A stretch of DNA of 64,000 bases from contig NC_088302.1 of NCBI RefSeq assembly GCF_032854445.1, positions 36,768,191-36,832,190 of the forward strand. Reading direction: 5' to 3'. The DNA is from Liolophura sinensis. Taxonomy: Eukaryota > Mollusca > Polyplacophora > Chitonida > Chitonidae. Under the pieces are notes generated by a model that was given only the letters and a program-made list of their open reading frames with translations, was not told the origin of the DNA and ran no database searches. Of this stretch, positions 36,701 to 51,700 are shown piece by piece (the first letter of the stretch is position 1; every line of letters starts with the position of its first letter). The position numbers and the translations under genes were made by a program.

Positions 36701-39700
36701 ATTTTACTTACAAGGCCTGCTGGTACTGGTAAAGGAAACCAGGCAGGGCATGGAGGAAACCCATGACCCATCTACAGTTTGCTGCCTGATCTGTAAAGTA
36801 ACATTATCATTGTAACTATGTGGCGTTGACGTGTGACGTTTTTATTGTAACTATGTGTCTGGTTTATCTGATCAAACAGGGTGCAACACTGTCATTGTAA
36901 CTATGTGTCTAGTGTATCTCATCATACAGGGTGCAACATTGTCATTGTTACCATGTGGCTGGTGTATCTCATCATACAGGGTGCAACACTGTCATTGTAA
37001 CTATGTGTCTAGTGTATCTCATCATACAGGGTGCAACATTGTCATTGTTACCATGTGGCTGGTGTATCTCATCATATAGGGTATGACATTGTCATTGTAA
37101 CTATGTGTCTAGTGTATCTCATCATACAGGGTGCAACATTGTCATTGTTACTATGTGGCTGGTATATCTCATCATACAGGATGTGACATTGTCGTTGTAA
37201 CTATGTGTCTAGTGTATCTCATCATACAAGGAGCAACGTTGTTATTATAACCATGTACCTAGTGTACCTCATCCTACAGGGAGTAAGGTTGTCATTGTAA
37301 CCACCTGGCTAGTGTTTCTCATCATACAGGGTGTAACGTTGTCATTGTAACCATGTGGCTGGTGTATCTCATCATACAGGGTGTAACGTTGTCATTGTAA
37401 CCATGTGGCTAGTGTATCTCATCATGCAGGATGTAACGTTGTCATTGTAACCATGTGGCTAGTGTATCTCATCATACAGGGATTAATGTTGTCATTGTAA
37501 CCACCTGGCTAGTGCATCTCATCATACAGGATGTAACATTGTCATTGTAACTATGTGGCTAGTGTATCTCATCATACAGGGTGTAATGTTGTCATTGTAA
37601 CCATGTGGCTGGTGTATCTCATCATACAGGGTGTAATGTTGTCATTGTAACCATGTGGCTAGTGTATCTCATCATACAGGGTGTAATGTTGTCACTGTAA
37701 ACATGTGGCTAGTGTATCTCATCATACAGGGTGTAATGTTGTCATTGTAACCATGTGGCTAGTGTATCTCATCATACAGGGTGTAACGTTTGTCATTGTA
37801 ACCATGTGGCTAGTGTATCTCATCATACAGGGTGTAACGTTGTCATTGTAACTATGTGGCTAGTGTATCTCATCATACAGGGTGTAACGTTGTCATTGTA
37901 ACTATGTGACTCATGTATCTCATCACACAAGTTGTAACATTGACATTGTAACTATGTAGATTATCCAGACAGTTCCTACATCAGACTGGCCATTAATTTT
38001 ATGGTCTTCTATTTTGTAGTGGGGAGGAAGTGGGGAGGAAGACGGAAGGGGAAGAGTGGAGGACAACAATACCAGAGTCCAGGCTACAGGGTGAAGTGTT
38101 TGGTTGAGCCTAATGATTTGTAATAGCTTAGGGTCACTGTGACACTTTTCAGTATATTGCATACACTACATCCAGGGCTACATGAAAATGTTGAGGAATT
38201 AGGGTATACGAATGAATAATACTTACAACACTTTCTGGTCTTGCACATGGCAAATCTTTCAAAATTTCCAAGTCCACAATAAATAATCGCTTTGCTTTGA
38301 TGGCTTCCTGTATGGTCATCCCCTCCAATAACGGCTTCAAAAGTTCATCAGTTACTCCCAATCTGTAAATTTTAATACAACCTTGAAACCATTTACAAGT
38401 ATGTGTACATGTCATATTTTCTTGGACAATAGGGAATTAAAATAGAATCTAATACAGAGAATTATACAGATAGCCCAACATCTTCCATTTCTAAATGCAT
38501 CAACCCATTTATATACAGGGTGTCCCAGAAGTCGTGCACCATCCTGATTTTCATTTTTTTTCTTCTGTGTTTCAGATTTAATACTGATTTTCATTTTTTT
38601 GCTCTCTCTCTCAGTGGTAATTATGGCTAATAAACTAACAGTACAAGAAAGAGTTGAATTGGTTTTCATGTCTGGAAGAGATGGGGCAACACACCGCTCT
38701 GTAGCTCAAGCATTAAACCTCAAGTTGGATGGTGCGCGACTTCTGGGACACCCTGTATATCTATTGATGAACTGAATTCCTGAGAGACATTTGTTCACAT
38801 CAAGGTTCACTGGGTAGACTGAGTGAATGTTGATTTATGTCATACTCAAGAAGAAAACCAGAACACCAGGGACAGGGATAAACCACCAACATTTGGCTAA
38901 TTACTAACAAACTTTTCCATGTCATGAATGGGAAGATGATGTAGTTAATTATTTCTTTTAAAATTATCTAGTTAACATAAATTAGAACTAAAGTAGAGCT
39001 ACAGATTAATTCTACTGAAATGAGAGTCAAGAGCTTGTAGCATTTTAACACTGATTCATTAGACTTCAGACAAAGCATGCATGGAACAACACTAGTATAA
39101 AGGTCAACTCAAGTGCCTTTAACTGCTGGTGTATTTATTCAGGGTAAAACCTAGTGCATTTGAACTTATTAGAGGATTTTATACAAGGCACATACTTCCT
39201 TTAGTTCAGCTAAAGGCCTTAAGACCACTTGTAATACACACAGGATAACAACCATAGTCCCTTTCACTGAAGACATAACATCACAATATTTTAAACACAT
39301 CTGTTAGACCTACCCCAAATGACCTAAAATTCTGACCCCAAAAATTCATTTTCAAAGGTGTCATAATACATTCTTTTTGGTTCTGAAACTTACATTTACT
39401 CTTGCAGTAGGATATCATCCTTCCTTCAAAAGAAACCTCTAAACAAATTTCTAAAATCAATAGAGCTCTCTGAATCAGGTGAAATGTGCAACTTAGTCAT
39501 GGACAAAATTTTAGGTCATTTACGGTCATACATTGCACAACAGCATTTCCTAATGTTACTTAAGAATCTATAGTGTGCAACTCAGACAGCTCGACTTGTA
39601 CTCATGAACAACTGGTCTTACAATTACATGAATTGCAAGTGACTCATTTTCATGGTAACATAAAACCACAATTCTGATGTCCACAGAACCCCGCCATCCA

Positions 39701-42700
39701 TTCCCCTAGTATTTCCAAGAATAACAAATAATGATCACATTGTCATTCTTATTTAGCATGCATGTAGACGTTTAGATAATATAAAAGATATACACAAAGT
39801 TTCTGGGAAATCGGTGCATTACTTTAGCAGGATCGAGTTACATGGGCAAAATTTCTGTACATGAAAATCCATTATTGTACTAAATACCTTATTGGGAGTA
39901 ATTATGAAAATAATGATTTGATTATAATTTAACTTAACAATTGCACATGTTTGGATTAAATCTGAATACATGGAAAAGCAGATCTACTTAAATGGGGAAA
40001 ACAATTACCCAATTGCCATTAAACTTAAGCATGCACAATTTTAGATGATAGGCAAGATGTATGCTAAGTCAGCACACTAGTCTGGGAGGAGAGACATGAA
40101 AAATATTGTGTCTACAGACAGACAGAAGAGATCGAAGTTCCCTTTTTATGTACAGTCGATTTGAAGAAAAAATTCAGTGCAATAATCTACGACGATCTGA
40201 AACTGTATAAAGGCTAGTGTGTCTGTCATTTCATCATGGATCGAGAGAACCTGGACTTATCGGCAGGTAAATGTAGACGTAGAAAGAGTTTCTTACTTTT
40301 CTGGAATTTCTGTGCATAGTTTGATAAGCCCATGTCCACAACTGGCCACTCTCTGGTGTCCAAAATAGCCGTCATTTGTCCAGCGACGTGCACCCTGCAA
40401 TACGGTAATTTACATTCAGATAAAACTGTTACTACAATATTGTGGTTTGTTTGTTTGCTTTTGGTCAAACACCTATCACTGTACCAGTACTTGGACAACA
40501 AACGATAATTTAAGTGACAGCAATTTTAAAACTCAGAAACAAGGCCAGACTCAGCATGAAACCAATATCACTGTTAAACTTACAAGAAGGAATATACATG
40601 CTGTGTATACTTTACTATACCTTATGTGTATGGGTTAAGTTTTGAATGAATAAATCCTTTAACGTTGTACTTAAAAATTTTTCTGTCCTATAAGACAATG
40701 AAGAGTCATTAGGTGTATGTATATACACTCTGTCTTCTTGTGACAGACCGAGTCAATGCCACCAAAGTGCTGCTGCCACTGAAGTATTATGTCGAGGACA
40801 CCAAAATGACACCCCACCCATGGTCAGCCGACTTCGAGGAGTTGAGTATTGAGACACGTACACAGTGTCAGTACCTCCAGGAGTTAATTTCCATAAGAAA
40901 ATATATATCTTATACCACTTAATTGTTTATAGATAAAACTAGTTTAACCAGGCTTTTATAAGTAATGTATATCTTGCCACAGATATTTTCTTGTAATATT
41001 TATTTATTTATCTGATTGGTGTTTTATGCCATACTCAAGAATATTTCACTTATACAATGACAGCCAGCATTATGGTTTGTAGAAACCGGGAACAGCCCGA
41101 TGGAAACCCACAACCCTCCGCAGGTTGCTGAGAGACCTTCATCCATAAGGCCGGAGAGGACGCCGACATGAATCCTTGTAATAAAGGTAAATAATAGCTT
41201 AGAACTCTTTCAACCAAGGCCCATATTTATTAAACATCTTAAGTCTTTTTCAGTTCATTCCTGTTTTGACTTCTTAAGAACTTGCAAATTTAAAGTGAGT
41301 AACTTACATTTAAATTACAGATTTAATATATCTTAATATATCTTCCCATTTGTTTACTGAGTGTTTTACAGATAACTTCTATCTTACCATTTGTTTACCA
41401 GCTATTTACAGATAACTTCTATCTTACCACATGTTTACCAGGTGTTCACAGATAACTTATATCTTACCAGTTGTTTACCAGGTGTTTACAGGTGGCCTCT
41501 ATCTTACCATTTGTTTACCAAGTGTTTAGAGATAGCTCCTATCATACCATTTATTTACCAGCTGTTTACAGACAACTTCTATCTTACCAGGTGTTTACCA
41601 GGTGTTCACAGATAACTTATATCTTACCAGCTGTTTACCAGGTGTTTACAGGTAACTTTTACCTTACCACTAATTTACACGGTGTCTATAAACGACTTCT
41701 GTCTTACCAGTTGTCTGCAGGTACCTTATGTTTTACCACTAATTTACCAGGTGTCTATAAACGACTTCTGTCTTATCAGTTGTCTGCAGGTAGCTTATAT
41801 TTTACCACTTGTTTACCAGGAGTTTACAAATGACTTCTGTCTTACCAGTTGTGTGCTGGTATCTTAAGTTTTACCACTTATTTACCAGGGGTTTACAGGT
41901 ACCTTATGTTTTACCATTTATTTATTACCAGGTGTTTACAGGTAACTGATATCTTACCACTGGTTCTATCAGGTGCTCCTTAGTGTAGACATTCTTCAGT
42001 GATGACAGACTTTCCCAATCACCCGATGTCAACTGAATTATTTTACTGGCGGCTATCAATGTTGCCTTTGTTTTCAAAATGTTCCACTAATAAAACAAAA
42101 AACACAAATGAAAATATATATATAAAAAAAATACATATATATATCAAAACAAACATAAAACGATTTCTAAAAAGGAGACAAAAACGCATTATGACATATA
42201 CAAACACCACCTGATTAAGATATCATTATGATAACACTGTACACCTGCATGTAAATAAGTTAATCTGTGCATTCCCAATTGATTAATTACATTCACTGAC
42301 AAAGCTTCTCATTTTTTTTCTATTCTTACACTGTGTGAATTGAAGCAAGCCTTTCAAAGGTCATATCTTCATATATATATGTATACATTGTATGTTATTG
42401 GGGAGAAATGTTTCGTCAATGTTTACCAGATATGTAAATGACTTCCACACATGCCACGTGCATGAACAGCGACGGTGACTTTTCTGTTTGTTATTATTTT
42501 GACGGCAGAATAAATACTTTCTCACATGTAGGTGAAAAATTTTTAGACCTAGCTTTACATTCCCATTACATGCGACAAATGAAATTGATGCTATCTGATC
42601 TCCATATACATGTATGACTACAGTGAGGGTCAGCTCATGTCTGTATACTAACTTCTGCTTCGAGTTTTTATTAGCCACCTATAAAACACACACACTTTTC

Positions 42701-45700
42701 ATGCACAGATGACACGCGACCTACTTTGTCCTAATAATGTTATATGTACCCATTTTTGCTCAGAGCAATGTACAAAGATTTGCATGTAAACATAAGCTCA
42801 AAATTCCAACTAAATTAAATTCGATAGACAATACTTTGCAGCTTGGGTGGAGCTCTACCCTTCTCCAGTATGGCAGAAAGCCAGTTTGCAAGTACATGAA
42901 TGCATTTGAATAGGCCAACATACACATACCTAAAAGTTACATCAAACAGGCCAACAAAGTTTACAATTATAACTGCCAAATGTTTTCTCAGTAATATTTG
43001 TCTTTCATCATGTATTCATCATTATTTACTTATTTTATTGAGGAAAAAAAAAACACTTGAAAACTAGAATATTTACGGTAGCCCATGTAAAAGCTTGACT
43101 TCAAGTTGGCTATTACACACGAGGGCCATGTGTTTTGCTTCAGGTCATCTTCAGGTGGAGGAAAGCACAAAGGCAGTTTTCAATACCACCCATTCTGTTG
43201 GCAGGGGAGGAACAACAAGTGTCAGAAGCAGTGACTGTCACTTGATGCCAGTGATTCACGATGTGGTCAACATAACCCATACCAGACAAGTCTGAATGTC
43301 TAAATATCCCACTTCAGGCTCACGTTAATGAACTTTTTTTGTATAGGCATCCTGTTGTGATTGTGTAACAACAGTCATACTTCTACGTCCTCTTGTCTTC
43401 ACAAGGAAAGTGTCAGGAAAAAAATGAATGCCTTCTTATTAACTGGGTTATTATATCATATTTCACAATTATTGTTGTTTTTTTTTGGGAGTTTTTTTCA
43501 CATATACAAAGAGAATACATCAAGTTATTAAAGGAATATCGTTTATGTATATGAAATATGGAATAAATTAACATCCTGTAATGATGATACGTATAATGTC
43601 GATGTTAAAATAAAAGTAATCAGCCTAATTCACACAATAAGTATTTAAATAAACTTCTGTTGATTTTATATTAGAGTAAATTAGGATCAGGGAAATTAAG
43701 CCATCATAGCTACCCCAAATGACCATAAATTTCGTCCATGACTAACTTGCCAATTTTTCCGGATTCTGAGAGTTCTATTGATTTTAGAAAGGTGTTTTGA
43801 GGTTTGCTCGGAACATGGGATGACATTCTATTGGAAAATTATACGTTTCAGCACCAAAAATAATATTTTGTGACATTTATTTGCCTCTAAAAATACACTT
43901 TTGTAGGCGAAATTTTAGGTCATATAGGGTAATTCATATCATGCTTGCTATTTTCTAGGTAAAGGCTCATACAAAGTAAATAAGTTCACAATCAAGACGC
44001 TTAATACTGTGTTTTTGTGGACATGCTGTTGCATTTGAAATTTTCTTTTACTCCAAGTGTTCTTTCAAGAATGGAAACAATATATGAATACCCTTGTGTG
44101 ATCAGTTCCATTTATTTATTTATTTTAATTGGTGTTTTACGCACCAAGAAGAATAATGAAGAATATTTCACTTATACGACAGCGGCCAGCATTATGGTGG
44201 GAGAAAACCGGGCATAGCCCGGGGGAACCCACAACCATCTGCAGGTTGCTAACAGACCTTCCAACGTACAGCGAGAGAGGAAGCCAGCATGAGCTGGACT
44301 TGAACTCACAGTGACCGCACTGGTGATAGGCTAAGCAACAGAGCCACAGAGGCCCCTGTGATCAGTTCCATAAGACTCTGTGCAAATGCTTAACCACAAA
44401 ACATAAGGAATATGACTCCCATTAATATACATTAGGCATGGGGAATAATATCATAAATGGAGGAATGAGAGGAATCAGTAGCTGAACTAATTACACGTAA
44501 TCTTTCCAAATGATGACTGCAAAATAATATGATAATAATATCAACTTGTTATGAAGTCTGGGGCCATTTCTTAAGTTTGTTAGGTTTTTCATTGCAGGTT
44601 GAAGGATCCAGGTATAGTGTACATGTAAAAGCAAAAGTAAGTCTGTTAGAAAACATATAGCATGTTCAAATAATCTGCTATAATCAGCATGAAAAAGAGG
44701 AAACCACATATATTTCATTTATAACTTTATTATAAAAAAAATTGCAATTTTGTCATTTTTGGCATTACTATGATAAATCCAAACCCTTTCTAAAAAAAAA
44801 AATTAGTACAAAAAAAAAGGCAAAATGCCTTCGAAAACATAGAGGAACAGTCTCAGAGAGCCTGTAGAAGTAACTTTCTCCGATTATACCAACATCTGTT
44901 CCTCAGATGTGACGTGTACAACAGGTACGCCACTGAAAAACTCCGGTCTAATGTTACACCTGTAACATTTTGTGACCTTTACCAGGCCCAGAATCACCTT
45001 CAGCTCAGAATAGCAACTGACCATACAACACCCATTCCGTGTATTGACATGAGGGTTTGTCACTGTATGTCTTAACTCCCGTCAACATTACTTTCAAATA
45101 TGTCAAGTGTCTAGCAAGCTAAGAATCTGACCCATTTCCACTAACTGCTGTACTTTATAAGGACATCCTTGTTTTCTGACTGATATAATTTGTTATGATG
45201 TTGCCAGAGGCTTGACTTATTTTGACACATGAGACACATGTAGCTGTAAGTCAAAACGTAGGCTTTCAGAGAAAATATAATTTTTTTTACATTCCTTTAC
45301 ATAAAAAAGTACCGGATTCCAAATGTATGTTATATAAATAGAGAAAGTATCATTGTTAACATTGGTTTCATCCCCCACCCGCCTCCCCACTGATGTAATT
45401 CGTTACAATATTGCCATATGTATATTACTTCATTGTTAACATTGGTTTCATCCCCCCACCCCCCTGATATAATTCGTTACAATGTTGCCATATGTTTAAT
45501 ACTTCATTCTACACAAGAGACCTGATTGTCAGTCAAAATGTAATGTCTTACAAGAGAAAGTATATAATTCTTAAATATCTTTTCTTTCTCTCATTACTAC
45601 TGTTCCAACTGGTTACAATGTTGCCGCATAATTAAGACTGCATGAACCGCTGTCAGTCTAAATAATTCTTTAACAGCTTTAACAGGTTCATTATAATTTT

Positions 45701-48700
45701 TCCCACAATATCACAACATGTGATAATGTTGCCACATGTTTAACTGGGTGAACACAAGAGTCCTGTCAGTCTAAAAGTATGCAATTAGATAAATTAATTC
45801 TAACAAACTAATACCATACGTCTTCTAATTTTTGGGACAGATATTAATAGTGTTGAAAGTAGAATATTACATTTCTTTACCAGCCTCTATGTTGGTGTTA
45901 GATGGCCTAACCATGTGAGAAAAAAGAAACCCAATATTCCTGCCACAATTACATACATATAATTGGCTAAAATGAGCAGACAAGGTGTCTGAAAAATCAG
46001 AAGAATTAGGGTATTTTATAACAGCCTAAGTTTCTTTCCCCAGTTTTACCAAAGTAATGATATCACCCCATTTCAAAACTGGTCACAAGACATAAAATTA
46101 CCAAATTAATGGTAACCTTTACATCATATAACAAGTTAATATCACAAATTACCAAGACTGCATAAGGTTATATATTAGGTGATATTTTAACACTATTTTT
46201 AGAAGTCCAGGCAGGTAGTCCTGCGGGACACCGATGAAATCGTTCAGATTATTATTATTATTTATTCGATTTTGTGTCGGGTATACTCTAGGCCGCATGA
46301 CCGATTGACTTGAAAGTTTGCAGTATTATTCCCCGATGTCTGAAGTTGTGCACTACGGAGCCCGATTTTTGTATGTCACGTGGTTTGGCGGTCATACTTG
46401 ATTTTATATGAAATCGTTTAAACATATTCTTCTCAAGAACCACTGAACTAATTGTTTTGAAATTTGAAATGCAAGTAGACCGTTGGAAGTTACAATAATT
46501 TTCAGAAAATTTGTGACTTCCCGTGAAGACTTTGGAAGCTTGCCATTGGTTGAAGTTGTGACGTCACAAATAGTTTTGAAATTTCAAATTTTTATAGTGT
46601 ATATATTTTTGGCATAGCTTTGTGACTCTTTGAGATGTAGTCAAAAACTAAATTTAAATCATGTAATTTTGATGACCTGTAACTGGAGAATTAGGGGAGC
46701 TAGAAATGTAAAACTTGCACCAAATTGTAACACCAAACATCCTCTTTCAGTAATATGGGATAAATTATTAGATGAGAACTGGACTGGGTTTATGACATAT
46801 GGCTTAATGTTTTCTGCTGCACTGCCCATGATTTCCCGAAACGGTTGTACGATGACATACAGCTATGCTTTCTTGTATTTGATGGCGTAGAATGATAACT
46901 ACAACAACAAACGACGTGAACCTGGGCTGAAACTAGACAATTTATAAGTAGCTGTGTTTATATTGGTCCTATTATTTTCCCTTTGACTGGTGTTGAGTGT
47001 TATTTACTGGATTCCACAGATGCAGACTGCAATGCAAGCTGCCTTTTGCAATGGTTAACACGACGAGTCTTTAGTGTAGAAATATGTGTATGTTCGCAAA
47101 AATTTCATGCCACCAGTGTTTGTCCAGAACAGGTCTGAGTGCAGAATAAGGAAGTACATGCAGTTCAGACAGATGATGCCTGGGCCAGCCGATGTAATTG
47201 TAGCCCTGAAGTACATATAGGCCTATTCTCTACCAGTCACCCTTTGTCTACTTTTGCCGTGGGCTGGATAACAATCTCTACATTCCTTCCTGCTATATGA
47301 CTTCGAGTCTTATCTATTGCTTAGCAGTCACGAACCACAGCGTCAAATTTCAGTAGTTGTCATAATAACCAAGTTGCTAGTGTTCCTATATCTCAAGTTT
47401 TGCCTGTTAAATGTCACTTCAGCAGACGTTTAATTTGCATTAATTTTCATTTTCGCAAATCCATGTTCCTCAAATATAATGCTGATTTTTCCCAAATCCA
47501 ATAATATAAAGTACTAAAGGATCGAACGAAGTGAACCCCAGCCGAAACTGTTTTACAGTCTTCGTTTATCTACGGTCATCACAAAACACAAAACAAAGTG
47601 TCACATTCACAGCTGAACACACAGCTGCTTAGCCTTAATTCCGTCGGAATCTGCCCACCTTCTATGCCACTAAGCAATATCCTGTTCCAATTTACATTAC
47701 ATTTACATGTCACCACCCAAAAGTAATATATATATATATATATATATGTTCCACTACCTAATGGTAATGGGAAAAGGATGGGTCATATACATGTACTCAA
47801 AGGCTTCCCTTAACTGGAGGTATGTCAATTAGTCTCTTCCCACAAACTGGTATGTAGTCTAATTCATGAACACTATAAACATCCGTAGCCCTCACTGCTT
47901 GTGAGGCCTTGATGACAATATGCGGTCACTGACCCTCGTGTGGCCATTTGCGCAGTCAAATGATCAATGAAGATCACCTATCTTCCACCTATATGGTGTG
48001 CATATATACACATCACATGTGGGAAAGTTCATCACTATCTTGCCAAAGGTTGCTGGTTTTCCCCAGGCATTCTGGTTTCCTCCACCTGACTGCCATGGAA
48101 AAAGTGAAAAACCCTTGAGTATACAGAACGAAACAACAATCAAATAATTCCTGAAGTACACTGACCACTCAGTGATACATTATGACCACATTCCTGTAGG
48201 CCATAACTATCCACTCCCATATCCGAATGTCACATGCAGGAGTTCTCACATGGTAAAACAGCAGCATGAAATAATTCACATGAGCTCATCATGACACTAG
48301 TGACACATTAAAAGATTCATGAAAAGTAACATTAAAACTGAGAATATGGTTATATGAAAAAAAAAGGGGGCACGTTTTATATTTCCTAAATACCAGTGTA
48401 TTTTATGCATGTAATTCCATATGTGGTTGTAAATTTCATTCATAAGATTAACTACCAGTTGTTGTTTCTTCTCACATCTGATTTATTGGAATGCTGTGCT
48501 CGTGAATTTTCAACAAGTTCCCTATTCCATCACACATTTGGTCAATCAGTATTATGGCAGAGGGAGACTGAACGGGCACAACTGATTTTCAACAAGTTCC
48601 CTATTCCATCACACATTTGGTCAATCAGTATTATGGCAGAGGGAGACTGAATGGGCACAACTGATTTTCAACATGTTCCCTATTACATCACACATTTGGT

Positions 48701-51700
48701 CAATCAGTATTATGGCAGAGGGAGACTGAATGGGCACAACTGATTTTCAACAAGTTCCCTATTACATCACACATTTGGCTAATCAGTATTATGGCAGAGG
48801 GAGACTGAATGGGCACAACTGATTTTGAACAAGTTCCCTATTACATCACACATTTGCTCAATCAGTATTATGGCAGAGGGAGACTGAACGGGCACAACTG
48901 ATTTTCAACAAGTTCCCTATTACATCACACATTTGGTCAATTGGTATTATGGCAGAGGGAGACTGAACGGGCACAACTGATTTTCAACAAGTTCCCTATT
49001 ACATCACACATTTGCTCAATCAGTATTATGGCAGAGGGAGACTAAATGGGCACAACTGATTTTCTTGGTTACCTGACAAACCTCCTGATGTACATCTACT
49101 AACAACAGAAGCCGGAGTTGAACATTTGACCTCATTCACAAGTAGTCAGAAATGAAATTTACGACCAAATAGGGACCATCTCTTTTCTGCTTTTGTTGAC
49201 TGATTAGTACAGAACAATGATATGCTTTTCATCATACATGTATGGTGGTGTCTACATTCATACCATTAGCAAGTCTTTTTTTAATTATTTACTTAACTGA
49301 TGTTGAGAAATGACAGAATTAAGCTTTTTTTTAATGTGATACATACCTTGTAATCCCATGAAAATTTCTCATCATCTGGCATTTGCTTAATCTGCAACAA
49401 AAAAAAAAAGGCAGAGAATGATAGTTAATATTCTGATACAGGGACATGTTATCTGTCACAAGTAGATTTTTACACAATTACCGGTATGTTTATTGACATT
49501 TTTATGAGAGCACTGTGGCCATACTATACGGGCTCATTCATCCAAATTACCATTCATCACAATCACTGCAGGTGATTGGCTCCTGTCTGAGTAAAGTGGC
49601 CTAATTATAACGCTAAAAGCCAGCCTCCACTTGTTTGGCTACAGCTTTACGTCATCAGGTTCATGAGGTACCTGGCAGAGGCTGGTAGTTACCTTTTGGT
49701 TTCCTCCACTCATAAACCAGACAGCCTTCTAAGTGAAGAACTCTTATCATGTTATAACGCCAATGAAACACACAAATCAGAACAATATTGTTCAAAAATG
49801 TAAAATGAAATCAGCTCACAATAAATATAACACTTTGTCTTTCACAGGGAAGGTTTATTTCTGCATGTACAGTGACAATGAGTTCTTTGTTGGACTATAT
49901 CCTCGTGAAGACTTCACCACACTTTTATATCGTCTCCACAATAGATTCATAAAAAGCGTTTTAAACCTAGTTATTTCTTCACTACGAAATAAACTGATAT
50001 AGGCTTTGTACTATACGTAAGGTGACAGAGTTCCTGAAGAGGTTTCAGTTTTAATGCATCTTTGAACAAATACCCCCTCGTCAAATGCCCCCTGAAGCTG
50101 ACAAAACAGAATGCTGTGTTTCCTCATAAAATATAAAGCATGGTGCATGATGAAAGTTACATTTTTCCAGTAGGATACCATCCTACCTTTCAAATAAACC
50201 TGACACCTTTATAATTTGAATAGAACTCTCAGAACCAGGAAAATGAGTCCCCTTATAGCCATGATAGCTACAATCTGAGGTCTCTTGTACACTATACAAC
50301 ATGACCACTAGGCATGTACTGAAAATCTTCAACCTGTTCACCCACTAAAGCATCTTTTTTAGTGGAAGTTACGCATACAATTATTTCGAAAAAAAATACT
50401 AAACATGATTTGTTCGTGCCACTTAAGACGCAAGCTTCCTAAAAATGTGTAAATTATTTCTCTACACACCATAGTTCTCTCAGAATGTCTTAAAATACTG
50501 GTTTCAACAGAGACTTGCGTTACTTTTATGCATTTAAGTGTTACCACCTGCGGTATATTTAAAGGTATATACAGCAAGGACCCTAGGGCAAGCCACAAAC
50601 CACAGAGTTGTCAAATATGCATACCCTGATTTAGTAGAAAACTCCTATTTAGTGTTAACCAAAGTATACACATATACCAGTGCAGTAGCACATACATGGG
50701 CAATATTGTCAATTCCTCAGGAAATAAATAAGATTTTTCCAGCATACAGAATTAAATTAAATACATTTTTATCTTTATTCTTTTTTTAATGATGAAAGAT
50801 ATATTTCATGCAAATACAGAAACGTTGATGGTTCAGGAGAAATAAAAGTGGATTTTTAAAGTATTAATTTAGGTTGTATTATAAAATGTAGAAGGGAAAA
50901 TTGGAGAATGAGATTTAAACTTACAAAATAGGCATAGGTTACAAATTGAACACTTATGACTTTTTTATGCATTGTTTTGATAATGTGGTTTCTGATAATG
51001 TGGTCTGATAACATAATTACAGTCATAATACTATATCAACTGACAAATGAGTAACTGGTGAAATCATAACGCCGTGGTTACAGTGTGTAAAAACCTGTGC
51101 GGTATAATAATGACGACATAGCAACGGGCCAAATTACCTACAACCACATGTCCATACGTCCTCATGACGAATCTATGGGATTATAAACAGCAATCAAAGT
51201 TAATCAAAGAATATTTTGGATAATTGATGAATTAGACTCCCTTTTTATCCCCCCAGTAAGTAGTATGCCTCAAACACAGGAAGTTTTTATACAGCTATTC
51301 CAGAAAGAGCGGAGAATGTAGGAATGGTTGACAAACGTCAGTTTAATCGGAAATGCACTGTTAATAAGACAGAGGTATGATAACTGGTTGGTTGGTCTCG
51401 TAAACGGCTTAACCCATCCCCACTTTTCAGGTCACACTTATAGAGTAAATTGCCTATGGGTCCAGACTTTTGCTCCACCCTGTATATGTAAATAAATATA
51501 AAGTGAAAGACAGCATCTGTCTAATGCTTATGTCCACTAAAAGACTACCATTCCAAGTAACTTAAACCAGTATTAAATATTTTTTTAGATTTTTTTTTTT
51601 CAGCCCAGTAAAAGTTTAATGAAACTTTCTCTTGTCACAGCTACAGCACTGTTGACTGAAATGTGTTCTAACCAGATGCTGTCTGTTCCTTTAAATATAC

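Noticed and set aside
46630-46890. 86-codon plus-strand frame in lipoxygenase intron 2
   Set aside because: No recognisable domain; it appears to be part of an unclassified repeat-like block.
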